From Clostridia bacterium (GTDB lineage Bacteria > Bacillota > Clostridia > UMGS1810): a stretch of 6,003 bases of DNA. The DNA lies in NCBI GenBank assembly GCA_017549745.1, contig JAFYUA010000065.1:1-6003 (forward strand), read 5' to 3'. Every line of letters starts with the position of its first letter. Positions within the stretch are counted from its first letter, which is position 1. This document shows, in pieces, positions 1 through 5,285 of the stretch. The translations under genes were made by a program, and so were the position numbers. Below the pieces are notes generated by a model. The model was not told the DNA's origin and ran no database searches. It saw only the letters and a list, made by a program, of their open reading frames with translations.

Positions 1-410
1 CCGCCTATCCAGTGAGTAAAGCTTCGCCAGAAAATAATGCTCCTGGGTATGACATCGAGGTCAGCTATGACAGAAGCACCTGTGGTTGTGAAGCCTGACA
101 CGGTTTCAAACAATGCGTATATAAAGCTCGGAACGCTGCCTGTGAAAAAGAGCGGCAGAGCGCCAAATATACTGAGAACTATCCAGCTCAGAGCCACTGC
201 AACGAAACCGTCTTTGGCATACATGGTTTTGTTTTGCGGAGGCTTTATGCACAAGAGAATGCCGCACGAAAAACACATAGCAATGGTGAAAAGCCAAATT
301 CCAACATTGTGTTCTGAGTAAATAATTGCACAAATAAGCGGCAATATCATACAAAAAGCTTCTATTTTGAGAACCCAGCTGAGGACATATCGAATTGATT
401 TGTAATTCAT
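1..410 (-). CDS. trkH: Trk potassium uptake protein TrkH, N-terminal part (gene runs off the window)
   Basis: This is the ion-conducting membrane subunit of a Trk-type K+ uptake system, working with the cytoplasmic TrkA encoded just before it. The visible 136 residues start at ATG (408-410) and stay open to the window edge. They contain hydrophobic segments at about residues 12-31, 38-55 and 69-90. These are followed by a pore-loop sequence, VSGFTTTGAS (104-113), which matches the first selectivity-filter loop of TrkH/KtrB proteins including its conserved glycine (G111), and then FWRSFTHWIG, typical of the helix that follows. Full TrkH proteins are roughly 480 residues, so about a quarter is present. 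The SD sequence AGGAG (418-422) overlaps the trkA stop codon and sits 7 bases before the ATG, which points to coupled translation. The pairing with a duplicated-RCK TrkA favours TrkH over KtrB. Identification is confident; the C-terminal part is unseen. Confidence 0.93.
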   Translation of the reverse strand, partial: MNYKSIRYVLSWVLKIEAFCMILPLICAIIYSEHNVGIWLFTIAMCFSCGILLCIKPPQNKTMYAKDGFVAVALSWIVLSIFGALPLFFTGSVPSFIYALFETVSGFTTTGASVIADLDVIPRSIIFWRSFTHWIG

Positions 411-417
411 TTTTGAG

Positions 418-422
418 CTCCT
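418..422 (-). promoter_or_regulatory. Ribosome binding site of trkH, overlapping the trkA stop
   Basis: On the minus strand TAGGAG contains both the trkA stop codon TAG (421-423) and the SD core AGGAG, placed 7 bases before the trkH ATG. This layout suggests that ribosomes finishing TrkA promote initiation on TrkH. Confidence 0.8.
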
Positions 423-1779
423 ATTTCAGAATGTCACTGATGTCTCCAACGCCTGAGCGAAGCGCAACAATGATGACAGAATCACCTGTGCGTATGATGT
501 CATTACCACGGGGCATTATTATTTTGCCGCCGCGGTTAATGCAGGCAATGAGGATATTTTCTTTGAGATTAAGCTCACCTATCGGCACATCAGAGATGGG
601 CGAATTATCGCTTATACGAAATTCAAGTGCTTCGGCCTTGCCGTCAAGAATGAAGTGCATGGTCTCGATGCTGTTGCCTATGGAGTTTTTCTTGGCACGC
701 ACAAATCTGATAATATTTTCGGCAGTGATATTTTTGGGATAAATAATTGTGCCGAGGTCAAGATTGTCTATGACTCTGTCATAGGCAATTCGATTAATCT
801 TTGTTATAACCTTGCCATTGGTTTTGGACTTGGCATAAAGTGACAGGAGTATGTTTTCCTCATCCATATTGGTGAGCGAAACAAACGATTCGGCATTTTC
901 AAGCCCTTCTTCCAAAAGAAGCCTGTTGTCAGTGCCGTCACCATTTATAATGCTGGCTTTGGGTAAGAGCTGGCAGAGCTCTTCGCATTTTTCGGGGTTT
1001 TTCTCTATTATCTTCACATCAATGCCTGTATCTGCAAGCTTTTGTGCAAGATAGTAGGATATTTCACCGCCGCCTACAATGATGGTGTCTTTGACACGGT
1101 TATTCTTGATGCCTATTTTTTTGAAAAAGGCAGCTTCAGCATTGATAGGGGCAACAACGCTTACCAGATCTCCCCCCCGAAGCACAAAATTACCGCCGGG
1201 AATAAAGGTGTCCTTGCCTCTTTCTACGCCACAAACCAGAATGTCGCAACCAAGCTTGGCAACAATGTCCTGAACCTTGAAATTGTTGAGCACAGAATAT
1301 TCCTCAATCTTGAATTTGAGAATTTCAATTCTACCCTTGGCAAAGGTGTCAATCTGTATTGCCGAGGGGAAGCGAAGCAGGCGTGCAATAGCGCTTGCCG
1401 CCGCATATTCGGGATTGATGACCATAGCAAGGCTTAGTTCATCTTTGATGAGATTGACAGTGCGCACATAGTCAGGCTTGCGCACTCTGGCAATTGTGCG
1501 GCATTTGCCGAGTTTTTTTGCCATGAGGCAGGTGAGCATATTAAGCTCGTCAGAGCCTGTGACGGCAATGAGAATATCGGCATCTTTTATGCCTGCATCC
1601 TCCATTGTTTCTATGTTCATGGCACTGCCCACAACACCCATTATGTCATATTGATTGATAAGGTCCTGAACCACGCTGTAGCGAGTGTCTACAACTGTGA
1701 TGTTATGGTCCTTTTCATCATTCAATAGCTCGGCAAGCTTTTGCCCAACCTTGCCGCAGCCCACAATTATTATATTCAT
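421..1779 (-). CDS. trkA: Trk system potassium uptake regulatory protein TrkA (two RCK units)
   Basis: This is the cytoplasmic NAD(H)/nucleotide-binding gating subunit of the Trk K+ transporter, encoded directly before its channel partner TrkH. The 452 residues form two tandem RCK units, as in TrkA and unlike the single-unit KtrA (about 220 residues). Unit 1 has a Rossmann start with GCGKVG (7-12) and the acidic D31 at the end of the second strand, followed by an RCK_C region at about 145-220. Unit 2 starts near 231 with GGGEIS (236-241), E259 and GDGT (280-283), followed by RCK_C at about 370-450. In unit 2 the third Gly of the GxGxxG motif is Ser, so its dinucleotide site may be altered. 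Start ATG is at 1777-1779 with SD-like AGAGGTG (1787-1793) ahead. It lies 25 bases after the ligase gene and 10 bases before trkH, consistent with one operon. RCK_C domains of some Bacillota K+ transporters bind c-di-AMP; that is not visible here. Confidence 0.95.
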   Translation of the reverse strand: MNIIIVGCGKVGQKLAELLNDEKDHNITVVDTRYSVVQDLINQYDIMGVVGSAMNIETMEDAGIKDADILIAVTGSDELNMLTCLMAKKLGKCRTIARVRKPDYVRTVNLIKDELSLAMVINPEYAAASAIARLLRFPSAIQIDTFAKGRIEILKFKIEEYSVLNNFKVQDIVAKLGCDILVCGVERGKDTFIPGGNFVLRGGDLVSVVAPINAEAAFFKKIGIKNNRVKDTIIVGGGEISYYLAQKLADTGIDVKIIEKNPEKCEELCQLLPKASIINGDGTDNRLLLEEGLENAESFVSLTNMDEENILLSLYAKSKTNGKVITKINRIAYDRVIDNLDLGTIIYPKNITAENIIRFVRAKKNSIGNSIETMHFILDGKAEALEFRISDNSPISDVPIGELNLKENILIACINRGGKIIMPRGNDIIRTGDSVIIVALRSGVGDISDILK

Positions 1780-1804
1780 CGAAATACACCTCTGATGATA
1801 TTAA

Positions 1805-3229
1805 CTACTGCCTTTCGGTCAGCATACCCATGAAGATTATATAATGGCATGCTGTATAGAACAGAAACACGCCTACAAGAGCTGAAATAGAATAACCACA
1901 CACAACAAGAAGAGGTATAAGCACCGATGTGCGACTGTTGAGATGGTCTTTGCGCATGAGTCTTGTCCAGATGACATAGGCAATTGCCGCTATATAGCAA
2001 AGACCCGAAAGAATACCAGTGCTGACTGCGCGCTCAAGAGGTTCGCAGTGTGCTCTGTCAAGCTTTGCACCGCGCGCTTTATATTCATCGGCAAGATTGT
2101 CGGGTCCATAGCCAAAGAGAGGCTTTTCACCAATCATCTCAACGGTGTTTACCCAAAGACTCCATCTACCGCTACCTGCACTTCCTGCTTCAGAATCATC
2201 TTTTGAAGCATCACCGCTATCGGAGCTCGCTATATTTGCAACATCGGAGCCAAGAGTTGTGAAGTTCTTAAGTATGAGTGAATCTGACGAAGACACCAAA
2301 GTCACTGCCACACTCACTGCAACAAAAACTGCAAACGGCATAATCGCCGTGGTAAAACGGCTTTTGAGTCTGAAAAACAAAAGCACAAACACAACCACTA
2401 CCATGCCGAGAGCTGCAAGATATGCACCAAAGGTGTTATTGAGCACGAGCACCCAGAAGGTGAACGCCATGAAGATGGCAGACATTATCTTTGACGACTT
2501 TTTCTCGGCTTTGATATACATGCCCACGCTGAGCATAGCACAAATGATGACATAATAGCCCATGTGGTTAAGGTTGTAGAAAGAGCCTGTTGTACCCTTG
2601 AAGAAATGACCCACAAAAATGTTGGCTTTGATATACTGCTCATTGAGGAACTCACCAAACGCACCATAGGGCTCCTGACCTGCAGTGCCGATGATGCCGT
2701 AATACTGCTGAATCATGATGAGGCCTGTGAGGAGAAAGCCGAAAACATATGCCGCATAAATGCATTTTTTGTGAAAATCATCTTTTATATACGAAGAGAA
2801 AACAAAAAGAGCCAAAAATGATGTGTGCATGAGGAGACCATCGGGTCTGAACTCAGTGCCCATGAGTGCTCTGGAGCTATCGGGCGCAAGGAAAGCAGAG
2901 ATAACAGTGCACACATACACCACCAATAATAAGAGCGCATGCTTGTTTTTGGCAAAGTATGATTTCATGTTATCCCAAAGCTGCATAGCCTTGCCATTGT
3001 CACCTGTATTTGGGAACACAAGGAAATAGTTATAGAGATACACTGCCAGACACACAACAAAGGCAGTTATTTCTATTTTTGAAAGGAAAATGAATATTTC
3101 ACCATGCTGCTGAGGTGAAAAAATAGCATACACGGGAAGCAATGCAAAAAGCAATGTCATTATAAAGCATATGCTTTCAAATGATTCTTTCAGTTTTCGG
3201 GCTGTTTTGTGTGAATTTCTTGAACTCAA
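1805..3229 (-). CDS. O-antigen ligase / Wzy-type polymerase family membrane protein
   Basis: This multi-pass membrane protein of about 474 residues belongs to the Wzy/WaaL superfamily, which transfers or polymerises lipid-linked glycans on the outer face of the membrane. About ten to twelve hydrophobic segments are visible. Eight or nine precede a long hydrophilic loop (about 314-406, counted from the TTG start) and three follow it. The loop holds the family signature: R355 in GRWSLW, the FGYGPDN block (372-378) and H394 in AHCEPLE, followed by the usual glycine-containing last helices. A Ser/Asp-rich low-complexity stretch (about 333-353) precedes the signature. I chose TTG (3227-3229) because AGGAG (3238-3242) lies 8 bases ahead. 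An in-frame GTG at 3286 would add 19 residues, but it lacks an SD and sits inside a hairpin. The substrate cannot be told: in Gram-positives such proteins serve capsule, teichuronic-acid-like or other wall glycans. No glycosyltransferase gene is in the window. Confidence 0.82.
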   Translation of the reverse strand: MSSRNSHKTARKLKESFESICFIMTLLFALLPVYAIFSPQQHGEIFIFLSKIEITAFVVCLAVYLYNYFLVFPNTGDNGKAMQLWDNMKSYFAKNKHALLLLVVYVCTVISAFLAPDSSRALMGTEFRPDGLLMHTSFLALFVFSSYIKDDFHKKCIYAAYVFGFLLTGLIMIQQYYGIIGTAGQEPYGAFGEFLNEQYIKANIFVGHFFKGTTGSFYNLNHMGYYVIICAMLSVGMYIKAEKKSSKIMSAIFMAFTFWVLVLNNTFGAYLAALGMVVVVFVLLFFRLKSRFTTAIMPFAVFVAVSVAVTLVSSSDSLILKNFTTLGSDVANIASSDSGDASKDDSEAGSAGSGRWSLWVNTVEMIGEKPLFGYGPDNLADEYKARGAKLDRAHCEPLERAVSTGILSGLCYIAAIAYVIWTRLMRKDHLNSRTSVLIPLLVVCGYSISALVGVFLFYTACHYIIFMGMLTERQ

Positions 3230-3237
3230 TTTGAAGT

Positions 3238-3242
3238 CTCCT
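3238..3242 (-). promoter_or_regulatory. Ribosome binding site that sets the ligase start at TTG
   Basis: AGGAG on the minus strand lies 8 bases before TTG 3229. The only earlier in-frame start, GTG at 3286, has just GGTTAG directly adjacent and no usable SD. The site therefore favours a 474-residue rather than a 493-residue protein. Confidence 0.65.
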
Positions 3243-3269
3243 GTCTGTGTAATTTTTTCAAAACGCGAA

Positions 3270-3311
3270 AAAAGCGCAGAAATCACCTAACCGATGAAAA
3301 ACTGCACTTTT
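3270..3311 (-). terminator. Terminator-like or attenuator hairpin after ireB
   Basis: Read on the minus strand, AAAAGTGCAG (3311-3302) pairs with CTGCGCTTTT (3279-3270) over 10 bp with one G-U pair. Inside this, TCATC and GGTGA form a second 5-bp stem (one G-T wobble) around a 5-base loop, separated by a T4/T3 internal loop. The 3' arm runs into a stretch of six T (3273-3268), the arrangement of an intrinsic terminator. It begins 10 bases after the ireB stop codon. The next gene starts only about 40 bases later with no clear promoter, so it may act as a partial terminator. It also buries the GTG at 3286. Confidence 0.6.
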
Positions 3312-3321
3312 AGCCATCAGC

Positions 3322-3576
3322 TCAAAGCGTAGTGAGATATGATTTGACGAGCTCTTCCATAATCTCGTCACGCTCAAGTCTTGAAATGAGCACACGGGCA
3401 TTGTTATAGCTCGTGATGTAGGTGGGGTCACCCGACATGATGTAGGCAACAATCTGATTTATGGGATTGTAGCCTTTGACTTTTAAGGCTTCATACACCT
3501 GCTTTAGTGTATCCTTGACCTTTTGTGCATTAAGACTTTCTACACTTATTTTTAAAGTTTCATTTTTAAAATCCAT
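3322..3576 (-). CDS. ireB: IreB family regulatory phosphoprotein (UPF0297/DUF965)
   Basis: This small cytoplasmic protein of 84 residues is the full length of the family. The hallmark block KGYNPINQIVAYIMSGDPTY is present, as are the later ARxLISRLERDE segment and the C-terminal EELVKSYL. In Enterococcus faecalis IreB is phosphorylated by the PASTA-domain kinase IreK on N-terminal threonines T4 and T7 and acts negatively on cephalosporin resistance. Here the N-terminus has T7 (NET) but Lys at position 4, so at most one of those two sites remains. I start at ATG 3574-3576, with GCAGGTG ahead of it. An in-frame GTG at 3585 overlaps that SD and is unlikely. It has its own strong promoter, and a hairpin follows it. 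Its usual Bacillota neighbours (alaS upstream, ruvX/yqgF downstream) are absent. Family assignment is very confident; the signalling role is carried over from enterococci. Confidence 0.95.
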   Translation of the reverse strand: MDFKNETLKISVESLNAQKVKDTLKQVYEALKVKGYNPINQIVAYIMSGDPTYITSYNNARVLISRLERDEIMEELVKSYLTTL

Positions 3577-3610
3577 AACAGACACCTGCCTTTACTAATA
3601 AAACTTTCAT

Positions 3611-3649
3611 ATTATATCATATTATATCACGATTTTTTTTGCATTTCAA
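3611..3649 (-). promoter_or_regulatory. Sigma-A promoter of ireB with two extended -10 boxes
   Basis: On the minus strand, -35 TTGAAA (3649-3644) is followed after exactly 17 bases by TATAAT (3626-3621), preceded by TG one base upstream (TGATATAAT, an extended -10). The spacer contains a run of eight A. A second identical TGATATAAT follows 10 bases later (TATAAT at 3616-3611), created by a tandem 10-bp repeat (3609-3618 and 3619-3628). The predicted transcript start from the first box is near 3614, giving a leader of about 38 bases before the ireB ATG. Expression should be strong and independent of the amidase gene upstream. Confidence 0.82.
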
Positions 3650-3668
3650 TAGTTTTGTAGCAAATCAG

Positions 3669-5168
3669 CTATGATATTTTGTCCATTTGCCGCAGAGATA
3701 CCAATATTCCCTGATATATAGCTTCGGCAATATCGGATATTTTTTTATCATTGGTGAGCACCTTCTGGTCAGTATAGGAGCTTACAAACGCACATTCTAT
3801 GAGCACTGCGGGCATGATGGTGCGCTTGAGCACAACCATCTCGGGACTGCGCACTATGCCTCGGTCTTTGAGGCCCGTGGCTTTTACGAGCGGAGCTTGT
3901 ATATTTTCGGCAAGCTCCTGACTCGAGATGCCATAGCCGCCACTATTGGAAAGACCTGCATAGAGCACTGATGTGCCCGTGGCTTCGGGGTCAGTGAAAG
4001 CGTTATTGTGAATGCTGATAAAAAGGTCAGCGCCTGACCTGTTGGCTATCTCAGCTCTTGCAACAAGGTCAGCCATGACAGTGTCACCCAAAGCAACATC
4101 GGCACTGCGGGTCATGATGACCTTGATGCCGCTGCTTTTGAGCTTCTGGCTCACCTTTTGGGCAATGCTGAGGTTGGCATCTTTTTCTTTTATGACCTCG
4201 TTGCCGTCGGCATCGCGGCCAATGGCTCCGCTATCATAGCCTCCATGCCCTGCATCAATCACCACAATCGGTGCGCCGCCTGACACTTTGGGTGGCTCAG
4301 TGGCAGTGCCCGAAGAAGATGCATCATCATCGGCGTCTTTATCGTCATCATCATAACCATAGGCAGTTTTGCCTATGGTTATGATGCACGCAGCAGAGGT
4401 ATAACGAAATGAGTAATCCGTCTGCTCTGTTGTCTGTACAACTATGCGTGTGTAATCAGGGTGAGATGCCCAGCGGATTTCAGTGACCGAAGTGTTTTCA
4501 AATTGAAGATTTGAGTTATTGCATGTCTGCTCCACACTATAAAAATCAAACACAAGGCGGTCTGGGTCTGAAAGCTTCATAACATTTGGCTCGATTTTTT
4601 CAGACAGTGACACCGTGATGTCCACAGCGTCTGTTTTTTCAACTGCAGTGATGCGCGAAAGCTTTGCAAGAGCAATTTCTTCTTTGCTTTCATCACTTGG
4701 CAAAGAGGCTGGGTCATCATCAGGGATAGATGCATGCTTTTTGCCTGTAACATACACTGTGCGTGTGGAGCCATTCCACACAACATCATAACGCAAAACA
4801 TCGGATATGAACCTGATGGGCACTAAAGTGCGCCCATCCACTATGGTTGGCGGCACATCAACTGTGCGCCCCACACCGTCTATGTAGGCGGTCTTACTGC
4901 CGATGGTGAGCACTATGACACTTGCTGCGGTGGAGATAATGACCTGCCTCAGACTTTCATTCCAGAGCACATCTGCACCAAAGGTGTCGAACAATATGCG
5001 CACAGGCACCATGGTGCGCCCGTTTATAATCATGGGATTGACATCGGAATCAACCGTCTTGCCGTTAATGACAAGGGTGATGTCATCAGAAGCTGCACAG
5101 GGGCACACACCAATGCCAAAAAACACAAAAAACACAAGCACGAATGCAATTAATTTATTTGGCATCAT
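3669..5168 (-). CDS. Exported N-acetylmuramoyl-L-alanine amidase (CuAO-N repeats, AMIN, Amidase_3)
   Basis: This secreted zinc hydrolase cuts the bond between MurNAc and L-Ala in peptidoglycan. Residues are counted from the upstream ATG at 5189. A Sec signal peptide covers about 8-34. Two copper-amine-oxidase N-terminal type repeats follow (about 37-88 and 92-148), each with the NGRT/DGRT-M/L-VP-VR/IR pattern. An AMIN domain spans about 175-273 (LSDPDRLVFDF; IRWASHPDYTRIVVQ). After an Asp/Ser-rich linker (280-300), Amidase_3 covers about 307-500 with zinc ligands H315 (DAGHGG), E335 and H394 (SIHNN) and catalytic E465 (LIECAF), all intact. AGGAGG (5175-5180) lies 6 and 9 bases before two adjacent ATGs at 5168 and 5165, so the protein is 498 or 499 residues and the ATG at 5189, ahead of the SD, is not used. 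AMIN domains of Gram-negative AmiC direct septal targeting; here it may bind the wall. Roles in cell separation or sporulation are possible but not shown. Confidence 0.93.
   Translation of the reverse strand: MMPNKLIAFVLVFFVFFGIGVCPCAASDDITLVINGKTVDSDVNPMIINGRTMVPVRILFDTFGADVLWNESLRQVIISTAASVIVLTIGSKTAYIDGVGRTVDVPPTIVDGRTLVPIRFISDVLRYDVVWNGSTRTVYVTGKKHASIPDDDPASLPSDESKEEIALAKLSRITAVEKTDAVDITVSLSEKIEPNVMKLSDPDRLVFDFYSVEQTCNNSNLQFENTSVTEIRWASHPDYTRIVVQTTEQTDYSFRYTSAACIITIGKTAYGYDDDDKDADDDASSSGTATEPPKVSGGAPIVVIDAGHGGYDSGAIGRDADGNEVIKEKDANLSIAQKVSQKLKSSGIKVIMTRSADVALGDTVMADLVARAEIANRSGADLFISIHNNAFTDPEATGTSVLYAGLSNSGGYGISSQELAENIQAPLVKATGLKDRGIVRSPEMVVLKRTIMPAVLIECAFVSSYTDQKVLTNDKKISDIAEAIYQGILVSLRQMDKIS
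4349..4386. repeat. Perfect 17-bp inverted repeat with 4-base loop inside the amidase gene
   Basis: The left arm catcataaccataggca (4349-4365) and the right arm tgcctatggttatgatg (4370-4386) are exact reverse complements separated by gttt. In the protein it encodes the end of the AMIN domain and the start of the Asp-rich linker (IITIG, then AYGYDD). No T-run follows on either strand, so it does not look like a terminator. It could form a very stable mRNA hairpin or a DNA cruciform. Confidence 0.9.
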
Positions 5169-5174
5169 ATATCC

Positions 5175-5180
5175 CCTCCT
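5175..5180 (-). promoter_or_regulatory. Ribosome binding site of the amidase gene
   Basis: The minus strand reads AGGAGG followed by GGATAT and then ATGATG. This near-perfect SD lies downstream of the longer-frame ATG (5189), so it excludes that start and points to the ATG at 5168 or 5165. Confidence 0.85.
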
Positions 5181-5190
5181 ATATATCATT

Positions 5191-5222
5191 AAAGGTGATG
5201 CACCAGACAGTACACCACCTTT
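5191..5222 (-). promoter_or_regulatory. Hairpin in the amidase mRNA leader
   Basis: Read on the minus strand, AAAGGTGGTG (5222-5213) pairs with CATCACCTTT (5200-5191) over 10 bp with one G-U pair around a 12-base loop. It ends 10 bases before the AGGAGG. Only three T follow within the stem, so it is a poor terminator. It may stabilise the 5' end of the amidase mRNA or modulate translation, or it may be a weak ruvB terminator. Confidence 0.5.
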
Positions 5223-5249
5223 ATAATAACTTAATATTCGATTTTTTTC

Positions 5250-5281
5250 TACAATACAAAAACAATTGTTATTCTATTGTA
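5250..5281. promoter_or_regulatory. 32-bp near-palindrome between ruvB and the amidase gene, possible operator
   Basis: The sequence is symmetric around 5265/5266. The centre AACAATTGTT is a perfect 10-bp palindrome and the outer arms TACAATA / TATTGTA are also perfect; only two symmetric position pairs break the dyad. It starts 4 bases after the ruvB stop codon. No U-run follows on the minus strand (GAAAAAAATCG follows instead), which argues against a plain terminator. A possible promoter, TTGTAT then 17 bases then TATTAA, overlaps its distal arm, so it could be an operator for the amidase gene. I cannot match it to a named regulator. Confidence 0.45.
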
Positions 5282-5285
5282 ATAT

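Noticed and set aside
1042..1437. Plus-strand open frames of 100-140 codons opposite trkA, the amidase and ruvB (for example 1042-1437, 5326-5742)
   Set aside because: They lie wholly antisense to confidently identified genes, have no convincing SD sites and encode no recognisable motifs.
1836..1841. TATAAT on the minus strand 57 bases before the trkA start, possible internal trkA promoter
   Set aside because: It lies in the ligase coding end, has no acceptable -35 at 16-18 bases and no TG extension, so it is probably chance.
3659..3690. Inverted repeat gcaaat / atttgc at the end of the amidase gene as a terminator
   Set aside because: Only 6 bp with a 20-base loop and no T-run directly after it; too weak to call.
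4321..4356. Repeated atc/tca triplets in the amidase gene as a microsatellite or array
   Set aside because: They encode the Asp-rich linker (GAT/GAC codons) and show no regular repeat unit; only the adjoining 17-bp inverted repeat stands out.
5169..5189. Upstream ATG at 5189 as the amidase start
   Set aside because: The frame from it runs through the AGGAGG that serves the ATGs at 5168/5165, and it would put charged residues and an SD-encoded Arg-Arg-Gly before the signal peptide.
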